Below are positions 40,008 to 49,345 of a stretch of DNA of 64,000 bases, one piece after another (the stretch's first letter is position 1; each line of letters begins with the position of its first letter). The notes under the pieces are model-generated. The model saw only the letters and a program-made list of their open reading frames with translations. It ran no database searches and had not been told where the DNA came from. A program made the translations under genes and the position numbers. The DNA comes from Pseudomonas sp. 30_B (lineage in GTDB: Bacteria > Pseudomonadota > Gammaproteobacteria > Pseudomonadales > Pseudomonadaceae), in contig NZ_JAFGYY010000007.1 of NCBI RefSeq assembly GCF_017491605.1, forward strand, positions 124,001 to 188,000. The letters are read 5' to 3'.

Positions 40008-40655
40008 TCAGGGCGCGAGACGCTCGCGGACCCAGGCGCCGTTCTCGACGCGGAAATTGAGGCGATCGTGCAGGCGGCTCGGGCGGCCCTGCCAGAACTC
40101 GATGCGGCTCGGCACCAGGCGATAACCCCCCCAGAACTCCGGACAGGTTGGCGCGGAATCGGCGAAGCGTCGTTCGGTTTCCGCGAGCAATTGCTCCAGC
40201 TCGCCGCGTCCGTCGATCACCCGGCTCTGCGGCGAGGCCCAGGCGCCGAGCCGGCTGCCCAGCGGGCGCACCCGGTAATAGGCGGCGGACTCTTCCACGG
40301 ACACCTTCTCGACCTGGCCCTCGATACGCACCTGGCGCTCCAGCGCCGGCCAGAAGAAGGTCATGGCCGCGCGCGGGTTCTCGCCCAGCTGCTGCCCCTT
40401 GGCGCTTTGGTAGTTGCTGAAGAAGGTGAAGCCGCGCTCATCCAGGCCCTTGAGCAGGAGCACGCGACAATGCGGCTGGCCCTGGGCGTCCACGGTGGCG
40501 AGCATCATCGCGTTGGGTTCGACTGGCAGTTGCTCGGTCTTCACGGCCTCCTCGAACCACTGGTGGAACAGGCTGAAGGGCTCGTCGGGAGCCTGGGACT
40601 CGTTCAGTCCGTCACGGGTGTATTCGCGGCGCATATCGGCCAGGGTCTGAGCCAT
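40008..40655 (-). CDS. pdxH: pyridoxamine 5'-phosphate oxidase
   Basis: 215 residues, FMN enzyme making PLP from PNP or PMP. The Met at 40655 (AGGAG upstream) gives the usual length; the longer frame is rejected. Signatures: [33 protein letters not shown], and the C-terminal [19 protein letters not shown] with RLHDR. Confidence 0.96.
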   Translation of the reverse strand: MAQTLADMRREYTRDGLNESQAPDEPFSLFHQWFEEAVKTEQLPVEPNAMMLATVDAQGQPHCRVLLLKGLDERGFTFFSNYQSAKGQQLGENPRAAMTFFWPALERQVRIEGQVEKVSVEESAAYYRVRPLGSRLGAWASPQSRVIDGRGELEQLLAETERRFADSAPTCPEFWGGYRLVPSRIEFWQGRPSRLHDRLNFRVENGAWVRERLAP

Positions 40656-40763
40656 CGGAATTCTCCTAGGAACGAAGGCCCCAAGCATATCCAGAGTTGC
40701 GCCTTCGCGCTTGATCCACGACAAGCGACATTCCGTCCGGAATGCCGCTTTCGCGAGGTGGGA

Positions 40764-41534
40764 TCAGTTCTTCTGCGCCAGCGCCAGCAGGCTGCTGCGC
40801 TGGGTCACCAGCACTTCGACGCGGCGGTTCTGCGCGCGGCCTTCGGCGCTGCCGTTGTCGGCGCGCGGCAGGCTCGAACCGACGCCCTTCAGGCGCAGGC
40901 GATCAGCACCCAGGCCGCTGAGGCGGAAGATCGACGACACCGCCTGGGCACGTTGCAGGCTGACCTTGTCGTTGAGCGCCTTGTCGCCCGAACTGTCGCT
41001 GTGGCCCAGCACCAGCACGCCGCTCTCCGGGTCGTTCTGCAGCATCTTCGCCACGTTGCCCAGCGGGCCGAGGGTGATGGGCAGCAGCAGTTCCGGGCGC
41101 TTGGGGTTGAAGGAACTGTCCACCGGCGCGATCAGCACCAGCGCATTCTCGCGACGTTCGATGGTGAACTTGCTGCCGGCCACCGCCGTGCGCAGGGCCT
41201 GCTCATGCTGGTCGAGCCACTCCTTGCTGACCTGGTCCTGCAGTTTCGCGCCGGTGTCCCCGGCAGTCTGTCCAGTACCCGCAGCGAACGGCCACCACCA
41301 GTGGCCGCCAGGCTGCTTGCTACCTGCATCGGCCACCTTGGGCGCCTCGACGGCTTTTTTCTCTATCGCCGGAGCGGCAACAGTCGCCTCGCTCTCGGCA
41401 CCGAAGGGCCACCAGTGATGGCTGCTGCCTGCAGCGGGCGCAGCAGCGCTGCTCTCCTTGTCCTTGGCCTGGAATTGACTGCAAGCCGAGAGGCCGATGC
41501 AGAGGGCGAGCGTGGAGATCTTCAGCACTTTCAT
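40764..41534 (-). CDS. OmpA-family lipoprotein
   Basis: 256 residues. Lipobox GLSAC (Cys 18), then a low-complexity Ala/Lys-rich linker (20-90) that contains two copies of a Trp-rich motif (SSHHWWPFGAE and GGHWWWPFAAG). The C-terminal half is an OmpA peptidoglycan-binding domain with GVLVLGHSDSSGD and SAEGRAQNRRVEVLVT. Probably anchors outer membrane to peptidoglycan. Matches PA1048 by position, from memory. Confidence 0.9.
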   Translation of the reverse strand: MKVLKISTLALCIGLSACSQFQAKDKESSAAAPAAGSSHHWWPFGAESEATVAAPAIEKKAVEAPKVADAGSKQPGGHWWWPFAAGTGQTAGDTGAKLQDQVSKEWLDQHEQALRTAVAGSKFTIERRENALVLIAPVDSSFNPKRPELLLPITLGPLGNVAKMLQNDPESGVLVLGHSDSSGDKALNDKVSLQRAQAVSSIFRLSGLGADRLRLKGVGSSLPRADNGSAEGRAQNRRVEVLVTQRSSLLALAQKN

Positions 41535-41763
41535 GGGAGCGGTACCATCGGTTGGAACACGAAGGAAGGCTGGAGCGCGGCACGCAGGCGGCAGCGCCCT
41601 GACTTCAACAATCAGATTAGAAGTTGATCATAACTTACTCAGTTGGCACGAGATTTTAATCGCCAACTGACGAGCGGTGCATGTCCGCACAAGTGAGGAG
41701 TCCCTCACGAATGCGGACGCTCCTTCGAAGGCGCAGCGGGAGGAAGGTTCCTCCCGCCCGTCG
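41535..41763. other. intergenic region
   Basis: Upstream of the OmpA-family gene and downstream of the serine hydrolase gene (both minus). Contains the dyad GTTGGC...GCCAAC (41642-41667) and a GCGGGAGG/CCTCCCGC hairpin (41736-41757) 7 bases beyond the serine hydrolase stop, a likely terminator without a strong T run. Confidence 0.45.
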
Positions 41764-42909
41764 CTACAGGCACTCGCCGACGATGCGCGCCAGACGCTGT
41801 GCGCGCGGGTCCATCAGCACGTAGGGGCCGAGGGTGTTGGTGACGAAGCCGAAGGCCAGCTCCCGCTCGGGGTCGGCGAAACCGATGGAGCCGCCCGCCC
41901 CCGGATGACCGAAGGCACGCGGGCCGAGGCCATAGGTGGCGTTGGCCACATCCGGCTGGTCAAGCATGGTGCCCAGGCCGAAGCGGGTGCAAGTCAACAG
42001 AGTTCGATCCTCCCCGACGGCATGCTCGCGGGTGAGCTCGGCCAGCAGTGCTTCGTCCAGCAACGTCCCGCGCAGAAGCCCACTGTAGAAACCGGCCAGC
42101 GAGCGGGCATTGCCATGACCGTTGGCCGCCGGCTGCGACATGCGTCTCCACTCGGGCTTGTTGGTGCTGGTCAGCACCGACGGCGGATTGGTGAAGGCGC
42201 GAGTGGAGAGCGCCATCGTCTCGGTCATCATGATCTTGAGCAGGCGCTGGGCAGCGGCATCCCCCAGGTTGCCCTTGGCGCGGGCGATATGCGCCACCCG
42301 GTGGAACTCGGCGTCATCCAGGCCGATGTGGAAGTCCAGCCCCAGCGGTTCGGCCGTGCGCGCGACGATGGCGGAGCCCGGCTCGCGGCCATCGACACGG
42401 CGGATCACTTCGCCCACCAGCCAGCCGTAGGTGATGGGTGCATAACCGTGCTCGGCGCCCGGCGTCCACCAGGGTGTCTCGGCCGCCAGCGCGGCGGTCA
42501 TGGTCGACCAGTCGTAGAGCGCTTCCGGCGCCAGCGCCTCACGGATCGCCGGCAGGCCGGCACGGTGGCAGAGCAGTTGGCGCACGGTGATGGCCTGCTT
42601 GCCCGCCTGGGCGAACTCCGGCCAGTAGCGCGCCACCGGGGCGTCGAGTTCCAGCTTGCCCTCCCCGACCAGCTGCAGGGCGGCGACCGCGGCAAAAGTC
42701 TTGGTGCAGGAGAACAGATTGAGCAGCGTATCGGCCTGCCAGTCCTGGCCCGGCTCCTTGCCCGCGCTGCCCGCCCACAGATCGACCAGCGTCTGCCCGC
42801 CGACCTGGATGCACAGCGCCGCACCGCGCTCCTGCGGGTCCTCGAACAGGGCGCTGAAGGCGTCGGCAACGGCGGTGAAGCGGTGGTCGCAATGGCCATG
42901 CAGGGTCAT
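41764..42909 (-). CDS. serine hydrolase, beta-lactamase/EstB-like esterase family
   Basis: 381 residues from the Met at 42909 (GGAG, 7-base spacing). The class C-type nucleophile is SCTK (about 76-79), with the Tyr-containing HGYAPITYGWLVGEVI (about 165) as the second motif. GHPGAGGSIGFADPERELAF near the C terminus is typical of family VIII esterases. No signal peptide, so a cytoplasmic esterase/peptidase is likelier than a periplasmic beta-lactamase. Confidence 0.88.
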   Translation of the reverse strand: MTLHGHCDHRFTAVADAFSALFEDPQERGAALCIQVGGQTLVDLWAGSAGKEPGQDWQADTLLNLFSCTKTFAAVAALQLVGEGKLELDAPVARYWPEFAQAGKQAITVRQLLCHRAGLPAIREALAPEALYDWSTMTAALAAETPWWTPGAEHGYAPITYGWLVGEVIRRVDGREPGSAIVARTAEPLGLDFHIGLDDAEFHRVAHIARAKGNLGDAAAQRLLKIMMTETMALSTRAFTNPPSVLTSTNKPEWRRMSQPAANGHGNARSLAGFYSGLLRGTLLDEALLAELTREHAVGEDRTLLTCTRFGLGTMLDQPDVANATYGLGPRAFGHPGAGGSIGFADPERELAFGFVTNTLGPYVLMDPRAQRLARIVGECL

Positions 42910-43021
42910 CGGAATCTCCAGTGGGCGGGACAAGAACGAAGGGGCGGAGGCGCTATTCTTCCAGCGCTCCCCGCCCCTGTGAACCCCGCTAAAGACGGGT
43001 ATCGGCCCTACGAATGCCCAG

Positions 43022-45298
43022 TCATTGACTGTCGGCCTGCTCCTCTTCGGCGCCGCCGTCGTTCACCGGAACCGGCTTGGGCTCCGGTGCGGCTTTCGCC
43101 GCCGAGCGGGCCTGCTCGTCGATGGCCTTGAGCGCCTGCTGGTTGGCCTTGCGCACCGCGTCGACGAAGCCGGTGAAGGGCAGATCGGTGATGCCGACCA
43201 GGCCGATATGGCCGTTCTCGCCATCGAGCAGGCGGCCGGTCACCGGCTGGTCGAGGTACTGGAACCAGTGCGCGCCGACGACATTCGGGGCCTTCACCGC
43301 CTCGGCGAGGAAACGCTGGTAGGCCTCGCCACGCTGCTGCTCGTTGTACACCTCGGCCACGCCGCCCCAGAACGGCCCACGGTCGCGGGAGCCGAAGTGG
43401 AACTCGGTGATCAGCACCGGCTTGTCCAGGCTGTTCAGGTAGGCCGCGTCATACCCCTGGTGCGGCAGCGGCACGTAGAGGTTGAAGCTCAGCAGGTCGC
43501 AGTACTGTGCGCAGGACGCCAGCGCCTCCGGCGTGCTGACGGCGAAACGCGGGCCCAGCAGCAGATGGTTCGGCGCGTGCCACTGCAGCGCGTCCTTGAG
43601 GGTCTTGAAGTACTGGTCGGCATACAGGCGCAGGAAGGCACTGTAGTCCTGGGCAATGGCCAGGTGCGCCTCGCTCGGCAGCGGCGCCTGGAAGCCCGGC
43701 GCGTCCAGATCCTCCCAGGCGGCAATGGGAATGCCCCAGGCCTCGGCGAGCGCCTCGTGCTCCTTGTACTTGTCCTTCAGCTGCTTGATGAAGGCGCGCT
43801 TGGCCGGGCTGTCGGTCGACAGCTTCAGCGCGCCGAAGGCCAGCGCGTAATGGGACTGCGCATCGTCGCCGCGACCGGCCCAGGCCAGCTCGTTGTCGGC
43901 GTAGTAACCGAGCAGCCAGGCGTCCTCGCGGTGGTCGCGGGCGGCGATGGCGATGGCGCGCTCGGCGGCCATCGCGAAGCGCGGATCGAAGGGGTCGGGC
44001 ATGGCGCCCCACCAGTCGTAGCCGGTGCTGACCGTGGCGTAATCGCCGCTGATCGACAGCGGCACGCTGTACGGCATCCGCGGCTCCGCGGCGAAGGCCG
44101 GATCACTCCAGTCGCCCAGGGAGTTGAAGCCCCAGGCGCCGAGGCGCTGCAGGGTACGTTCGCGCCAGGCGGCCGCGGCGGCATCACCGGTCAGGCCACC
44201 ATTGGCGCGGAAGCGGTTGGCGGCATAGAAGTCATACCAGCGGCCATTACCGAAGGCACGCCCTTGCTGGGCGCCGACACCGCTGCGATCGTCGCTCTGG
44301 CCGTAGAAGGCAGCCAGCGGGTCGCCCTCCTTGGGCAGGCTGGCGAACATGTATTCGCGGCCTTCGACGTAGGTCTGGCTGCTGTCGGCGTTCACCGCAT
44401 TGACACCCAGCGACCAGAAGGAATGGCCCTCGGGGGTGACCAGCCACCAGCGGCCGTTGCGCTTTTCGGTACGGAAGAAGCCGGTGCCTTCGAAGGCCGG
44501 ACCGTCCAGCAGGCCACCAAAGGCATCGCGCCCGGCCGCCGGTTGCCATTTCTTCAGTTGCTCGCCCTCGGCCTTCCAGGCGTTGGCGAGCTGCTCGGAA
44601 CTCTTCACCTTCTCCGGCCAGTCGCCACGACTGGCCTGGCCGAAACCGTCGACGATGCCGGTATAGGCCTTGCGCCACTGGTCACCGTCGGCATAAGTGC
44701 CGAAGCGGCCGAGCAGGATGTCCTGGGCCGCCTTGGGTGCATTCAGGTAGAGCTTCACCGCGCCAACCTGGCTGCGGTTCAGCTCGCCGGTCACCTTGCT
44801 GGCCAGCAGCAGGCGCTGGCCATCCAGGGTGACGGGCATGGGCACACCGGCGCGCATCCCGAAGTCTTCCGGCGCGGTGGCCCGCAAGGGGATCAGCAGC
44901 GTCTGCGCAGGCCCCGGCGGCAGCGCGATGCTGGCGTGCAGGCCCGGCGCGCCGCCGACACCTTCGATCGCCACTTCCAGAGTGATGGCCCAGTCCATGG
45001 CGTTCTGGATGCGCAGGCTTACGCTGTCGGCCTGGGACCAGTCCCAGCTGCCGCTTGACGGTGCCAGGCTCAGGGTCGGCTGCGGCGCCGGACTGAAGTT
45101 CACCCGACGCAGGATTTCACCTTCGGGGGTGGCCTCGGCAGTCGAACTGGGCAGGTCGGCATTCTGCGTGGTGATCGAGACCACAGCCATGGGCTTGACG
45201 AAATTGAACAGGGTTTCATTGCCACCGGCCGCCCAGGCCGGGGCGCTGGCGATCGCCAGACTGAGCAGCAATGGCAGGTGCCAACGCATCGATGTCAT
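43022..45298 (-). CDS. exported glycoside-hydrolase-like protein (beta-agarase/beta-galactosidase type)
   Basis: 758 residues with a Sec signal (LPLLLSLAIASAPAWA). The N-terminal beta-rich part (30-260) resembles a carbohydrate-binding or jelly-roll module. The catalytic part is TIM-barrel-like: WWLVTPEGHSFWSLGVNAVN, the acid/base-like LLGYYADNELAW (about 465) and the nucleophile-like KPVLITEFHFG (about 645). These features fit clan A glycosidases near agarases/GH42. The C-terminal tail is charged and disordered. The substrate (perhaps an exopolysaccharide) is unknown. Confidence 0.75.
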   Translation of the reverse strand: MTSMRWHLPLLLSLAIASAPAWAAGGNETLFNFVKPMAVVSITTQNADLPSSTAEATPEGEILRRVNFSPAPQPTLSLAPSSGSWDWSQADSVSLRIQNAMDWAITLEVAIEGVGGAPGLHASIALPPGPAQTLLIPLRATAPEDFGMRAGVPMPVTLDGQRLLLASKVTGELNRSQVGAVKLYLNAPKAAQDILLGRFGTYADGDQWRKAYTGIVDGFGQASRGDWPEKVKSSEQLANAWKAEGEQLKKWQPAAGRDAFGGLLDGPAFEGTGFFRTEKRNGRWWLVTPEGHSFWSLGVNAVNADSSQTYVEGREYMFASLPKEGDPLAAFYGQSDDRSGVGAQQGRAFGNGRWYDFYAANRFRANGGLTGDAAAAAWRERTLQRLGAWGFNSLGDWSDPAFAAEPRMPYSVPLSISGDYATVSTGYDWWGAMPDPFDPRFAMAAERAIAIAARDHREDAWLLGYYADNELAWAGRGDDAQSHYALAFGALKLSTDSPAKRAFIKQLKDKYKEHEALAEAWGIPIAAWEDLDAPGFQAPLPSEAHLAIAQDYSAFLRLYADQYFKTLKDALQWHAPNHLLLGPRFAVSTPEALASCAQYCDLLSFNLYVPLPHQGYDAAYLNSLDKPVLITEFHFGSRDRGPFWGGVAEVYNEQQRGEAYQRFLAEAVKAPNVVGAHWFQYLDQPVTGRLLDGENGHIGLVGITDLPFTGFVDAVRKANQQALKAIDEQARSAAKAAPEPKPVPVNDGGAEEEQADSQ

Positions 45299-45380
45299 CT
45301 GTACTTGTCCTGGATACACGCCCGCCGGCTGGCGGGCGCACGTTTGACAGCAAGTGCGGGAATACGCTCCCGCACACGAC

Positions 45381-47525
45381 TCAGGCGATTTCGCGGCGGA
45401 ACGGGGGCAGTGCGTTAAGAATGGCCTTGCCGTAACGCTGCGTCACCACGCGGCGGTCGAGCAGCGTGATGGTGCCGCGATCCTGCTCGGTACGCAGCAG
45501 GCGGCCGCAGGCCTGGACCAGGCGAAGCGAAGCGTCGGGCACGGCGATTTCCATGAAGGGATTGCCGCCGCGCGCTTCGATCCATTCCGACAGCGCCGCT
45601 TCCACCGGGTCGTCCGGCACCGCGAAGGGAATCTTGGCGATCACCACGTGTTCACAGTAGGCACCCGGCAGGTCCACGCCCTCGGCGAAGCTGGCCAGGC
45701 CGAACAGCACGCTCGGCTCGCCGTCGTCGACCCGGGAGCGGTGCTTGTTCAGGGTTTCCTGCTTGGACAGGTTGCCCTGGATCAGCACGCGCTTGCGCCA
45801 GTCGCGGTCCAGGCCGTCGAAGACTTCCTGCATCTGCTTGCGCGAGGCGAAAAGAATCAGCGACCCGCGCGAGCCTTCGACCATCGCCGGCAACTCGCGG
45901 ATGATCGCAGCGGTATGGGCGGCGGCATCACGCGGGTCGGCCTTGAGGTCCGGCACACGCAGCACGCCGGCATCGGCGTGGTGGAACGGGCTCGGCACCA
46001 CGGCGGTGACCGCCGAACGCGGCAGGCCGGCGCGCATCCGGTAGCGGTCGAAGGTGCCCAGCGCGGTGAGGGTCGCGGAGGTCACCAGCACGCCGTAGGC
46101 CACGTTCCACAGATTGCGGCGCAGGGTCTCGGCGGCGAGGATCGGGCTGGCGTTGGCCTCGATATCGTAGAAGGTGCCGCTCTCGGCGAGGGTCAGCCAG
46201 CGCGCCATGGGCGGGCTGTCTTCCGGGTCCTCGCTGGTAAAGGCGGTCCACAACTCCCAGTTGCCCTGGGCGCGCGACAGCAGGCTGCCGAACAGCGGAT
46301 ACCACTCTTCGGCCTGGTAGCTGGCGATGCCGATGCTGCCCTCCCCGTCCATCGCCTCTTTCAGCAACTCGGTGAGACGAGTGAAGACATCGGTGAGCTT
46401 GGAGAAGCCCTTCTTCAACTCGATGCCCATCTCGCGAATGTGCTCGGGGATCACCCCACCCTCGAAGCGATGGCGCGGTCGCTCGCGGCCTTCCATGTCC
46501 TCGCCGGCGCGGAAATCGCCGATCTCCTCGCAGGCGGTGAACATGAACTGCTGGTGGGTGCGCAGCTCGCGGGCCAGCTCCGGCACCTGTTCGATCAGGC
46601 GCCCGAGGTCGCCCGGCAGCGGGTTCTGCGCCAGCAGCTTGGTCAGGTTCTTCTCCACCTGGCCCAGCCAGTCGGCGGTGGCGCGCAGGCGGGTGAAGTG
46701 GGCGAAATGGCCGATGGCCTTGTCCGGCAGGTGGTGGCCTTCGTCGAACACGTAAATGGTGTCGCGCGGGTCCGGCAGGATGGCACCGCCGCCCAGGGCC
46801 AGGTCGGCCAGCACCAGGTCATGGTTGGTGACGATCACGTCGACCTTGGTCATGCCTTCGCGCGCCTTGTAGAAGGCGCACTGCTGGAAGTTCGGGCAAT
46901 GACGGTTGGTGCACTGGCTGTGGTCGGTGGTGACCTGCGCCCACTGTGCATCCTCGATGGCCTCGGGCCAGGAGTCGCGGTCGCCGTCCCAGCGGTTGCC
47001 CGCCAGGCGTTCGATCATCTGGTTGAACAGCTTGCTGGAGGTCTCGTCCACGTCGATGCGGAAGCCTTCCTCCTCGAACAGCTGGGCGGTGGCGCTCTGC
47101 GCCTGGCCTTCCTGCAGCAGGTGGTCGAGCTTGGACAGGCACATGTAGCGCCCGCGCCCCTTGGCCAGGGCGAAGCTGAACGACAGGCCGGAGTTGCGCA
47201 GCAGGTCGGGCAGGTCCTTGTGGACGATCTGCTCCTGCAGGGCGACGGTGGCGGTGGCGACGACCAGGCGCTTGCCGGCGGCCTTGGCGCAGGCGATGGC
47301 GGCCAGACTATAGGCGACGGTCTTGCCGGTGCCGGTGCCTGCTTCCACGGCGACCACGGCGGCATCGCCCAGGCGATGGCCTTCCTCGTCGCTGGCAATG
47401 GTCCCCAGGACCTTGGCGACTTCGGCGATCATCAGGCGCTGGCCGTAGCGCGGCTTGAGTTCCTTGGCCTCGAGGAAGCGCGAGTAGGCGCCCTGGATCG
47501 TGGCCTTGAGTTCGGTGCTGAGCAT
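45381..47525 (-). CDS. dinG: ATP-dependent DNA helicase DinG
   Basis: 714 residues from the Met at 47525, equal to the P. aeruginosa length I recall. SF2 XPD-like helicase with Walker A VEAGTGTGKTVAYSL (about 55-70). The four Fe-S cysteines are visible in YMCLSKL and CTNRHCPNFQQC. DEGHH serves as motif II (YVFDEGHHLPD), and motif VI is LVQACGRLLRTEQDRG. It resolves R-loops and unwinds DNA at damaged or transcribed sites. Confidence 0.95.
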   Translation of the reverse strand: MLSTELKATIQGAYSRFLEAKELKPRYGQRLMIAEVAKVLGTIASDEEGHRLGDAAVVAVEAGTGTGKTVAYSLAAIACAKAAGKRLVVATATVALQEQIVHKDLPDLLRNSGLSFSFALAKGRGRYMCLSKLDHLLQEGQAQSATAQLFEEEGFRIDVDETSSKLFNQMIERLAGNRWDGDRDSWPEAIEDAQWAQVTTDHSQCTNRHCPNFQQCAFYKAREGMTKVDVIVTNHDLVLADLALGGGAILPDPRDTIYVFDEGHHLPDKAIGHFAHFTRLRATADWLGQVEKNLTKLLAQNPLPGDLGRLIEQVPELARELRTHQQFMFTACEEIGDFRAGEDMEGRERPRHRFEGGVIPEHIREMGIELKKGFSKLTDVFTRLTELLKEAMDGEGSIGIASYQAEEWYPLFGSLLSRAQGNWELWTAFTSEDPEDSPPMARWLTLAESGTFYDIEANASPILAAETLRRNLWNVAYGVLVTSATLTALGTFDRYRMRAGLPRSAVTAVVPSPFHHADAGVLRVPDLKADPRDAAAHTAAIIRELPAMVEGSRGSLILFASRKQMQEVFDGLDRDWRKRVLIQGNLSKQETLNKHRSRVDDGEPSVLFGLASFAEGVDLPGAYCEHVVIAKIPFAVPDDPVEAALSEWIEARGGNPFMEIAVPDASLRLVQACGRLLRTEQDRGTITLLDRRVVTQRYGKAILNALPPFRREIA

Positions 47526-47647
47526 GGACTTCCCGGGCCCCGGACAGGCCTTTGCAGACACATCCGGATGCTGGATAAATTTTCAGTGGTTCGAATCGGC
47601 GGCTATGATAGCGCGCCTGACTTCAATCGCCAGCGGAGATCGTCCGA

Positions 47648-48112
47648 ATGACACCCTTTGCCTTCGTCTATGCCCTGCACGTCCTGGCCGCCCTGGTCTG
47701 GGTCGGCGGCATGTTCTTCGCCTGGATGGTGCTGCGCCCGGCCGCCGTCGCCGCGCTGGAAGCCCCGCCCCGGCTGAAGCTATGGCTGGAAGTGTTCCCG
47801 CGCTTTTTCCGCTGGGTGTGGGCGGCGGTGATCCTGCTGCCGGTGACCGGCGTGGGCATGCTGCACCTGAGCTTCAACGGCATGGCCGGCGCGCCGCGCT
47901 ACGTGCAGGTGATGATGGGACTGTACGTGGCGATGCTCGCGCTGTTCCTGCGCATCCAGGCCCTGCAACTGCCGGAGCTGCGCCGCGCGGTGGGCGCCGA
48001 GGACTGGCCGGCCGGCGGCGCCGCGCTGGGCAAGATCCGCAAGACCGTGGGCCTGAACCTGCTGATCGGCATGGCACTGGTGGCCTTCGTCGCCGCGCGC
48101 CCACACTGGTAA
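47648..48112 (+). CDS. CopD-like four-helix membrane protein
   Basis: 154 residues with four hydrophobic segments. YALHVLAALVWVGGMFFAWM is the CopD/copper-export-type opening with His and Trp, and a second His is in GVGMLHLSFNG. The family is tied to copper handling or heme-type electron transfer, but no other cop gene is near. Divergent from dinG. A hairpin follows. Confidence 0.82.
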   Translation: MTPFAFVYALHVLAALVWVGGMFFAWMVLRPAAVAALEAPPRLKLWLEVFPRFFRWVWAAVILLPVTGVGMLHLSFNGMAGAPRYVQVMMGLYVAMLALFLRIQALQLPELRRAVGAEDWPAGGAALGKIRKTVGLNLLIGMALVAFVAARPHW

Positions 48113-48137
48113 AGCCCGCACCGCCCAAAACAAGAAA

Positions 48138-48160
48138 GCCCGCCCGATTGCCGGGCGGGC
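48138..48160. terminator. hairpin between the CopD-like gene and the glycine-rich protein gene
   Basis: GCCCGCCCG ATTGC CGGGCGGGC; the plus-strand tail is CTCTGTTC, and the minus tail is TTTCTTGTTTTGGG, so it probably terminates the minus transcript best. Confidence 0.75.
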
Positions 48161-48180
48161 CTCTGTTCAAGGGGGATGGA

Positions 48181-48945
48181 TCAGAAGCGCTGCACTTCCA
48201 GGCGACCTTCGCCGCCCTTGGGCCCCTCAACTCCGCCCTTGCCTTCCGAGCCCGGTCCCTCGCCGGCCACGGAGTAGAACCAGCAACCCTTCTCGCTACT
48301 GCGCGGGCCGGCCTTGCCAGGCTTGCCGCCGGCCCCGCCGGCACCGCCTTCGAGCCGCACCTTCACCCGCTTGACGTCGAACTGTTCCGGCACCTCCAGA
48401 CGCACCACGCCGCCGGCCGCACCGGAACGACCATCGGCACCATTCTGCCCGTCGCCGGCGGGCCTGCCGCTGCCCCACAGGCACCCGGAGGTCTGCGCGC
48501 TGCCGCCGTCCAGGCCGTCATAACCCGGCGCACCGACACCGCCGCGAACATCGATCAGCAGGTTCGCCACCTGCACGTCCTGCAGACGCAGCACAAGGTT
48601 ACGGCCAGCGCTGGCCGGCTTCTCGAAACTGCCTGAACTGCCTTGGGCGGCGATCACGCTGCCATCGGCCAGGTTGCCGTGCCGGACCTCGATCTGCAGC
48701 GTATCGCCGCCGGGAAACACGCCCAGGCGCGCATTCTTCGCCAGGTCCAGTTCGCCGATCTTCAGTACCTTCACCTGCGATGGGATCAGCAGCGCGCCTT
48801 CCGCGCCAACGCTGATGCGATCCAGGCTCAGGCTGTCGCCCTTAACCGGCAGACGCAGCACGGTGTTGGGCTGGACCGAAACGTTTCCGGCAGCCGAGCA
48901 CACCAGCGGCGCGAACAGCGCCAGTCCCAGCAACGACTTACGCAT
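48181..48945 (-). CDS. exported glycine-rich, collagen-like protein
   Basis: 254 residues with a Sec signal (MRKSLLGLALFAPLVCSAAG). An N-terminal beta-rich half (25-130) has LSLDRISVGAEGALLI, reminiscent of a beta-helix edge. The C-terminal half is Gly-rich with short G-X-Y-like runs ([41 protein letters not shown]) and three Cys. Family not recognised. The upstream DUF1145 gene overlaps its start by 8 bases, so the two are coupled. Confidence 0.75.
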   Translation of the reverse strand: MRKSLLGLALFAPLVCSAAGNVSVQPNTVLRLPVKGDSLSLDRISVGAEGALLIPSQVKVLKIGELDLAKNARLGVFPGGDTLQIEVRHGNLADGSVIAAQGSSGSFEKPASAGRNLVLRLQDVQVANLLIDVRGGVGAPGYDGLDGGSAQTSGCLWGSGRPAGDGQNGADGRSGAAGGVVRLEVPEQFDVKRVKVRLEGGAGGAGGKPGKAGPRSSEKGCWFYSVAGEGPGSEGKGGVEGPKGGEGRLEVQRF

Positions 48946-49225
48946 GGGTATCTCCTTCTACTTTTGCGGATGCCGGCTGCGGCAGGGTGGCGAAATGGAA
49001 CACGCCGAACAGCAGTATCTGCAGACGATCCATCCCCGGATGAGGACGGCCGTTCAGGCGACTGCGCAGTGCCACGACCTCGATGATGTGGATCAGCAAA
49101 ATCAGCGCACCGGCTCCATTGAGCAGCGTACTGAAGGGATGTGCGAAGGGCTGGATCAGATTGGCCAGCACCGCCAGCCAGAACAACAGGGCAATCAACT
49201 TGCCCAGGCCCAACAACGCTTTCAT
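48938..49225 (-). CDS. DUF1145-like small membrane protein
   Basis: 95 residues with two or three hydrophobic segments: LIALLFWLAVLANLIQPFAH and LLNGAGALILLIHIIEVVAL. The pattern matches my memory of DUF1145 (YhhL-like). The start at 49225 is chosen because the hydrophobic segment follows it and GGGGG lies upstream. Function unknown. Confidence 0.78.
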   Translation of the reverse strand: MKALLGLGKLIALLFWLAVLANLIQPFAHPFSTLLNGAGALILLIHIIEVVALRSRLNGRPHPGMDRLQILLFGVFHFATLPQPASAKVEGDTHA

Positions 49226-49300
49226 CAAATGCCCCCGTTTCTTCTTTGCCGGGAACATACCCTGCCGCCCGAAGCGATGCCAGTGGCAGGCCACTATGAC

Positions 49301-49325
49301 AAAGGGGGCCAGATGGCCCCCTTTG
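49301..49325. terminator. hairpin between the OmpA-like and DUF1145 genes
   Basis: AAAGGGGGCC, loop AGAT, GGCCCCCTTT. A short T run on both strands. It lies 21 bases beyond the OmpA-family stop. Confidence 0.75.
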
Positions 49326-49345
49326 CATACTCCGTCACGCCTGGA

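Noticed and set aside
43025..45058. 677-codon open frame on the plus strand opposite the glycosidase-like gene
   Set aside because: Antisense shadow in high-GC DNA: Val/Gly/His-rich, no domain, no ribosome binding site, while the minus-strand protein has a signal peptide and enzyme motifs.
45354..47651. 765-codon plus-strand frame opposite dinG
   Set aside because: DinG motifs and Fe-S cysteines are clear on the minus strand; the opposite frame is low-complexity.
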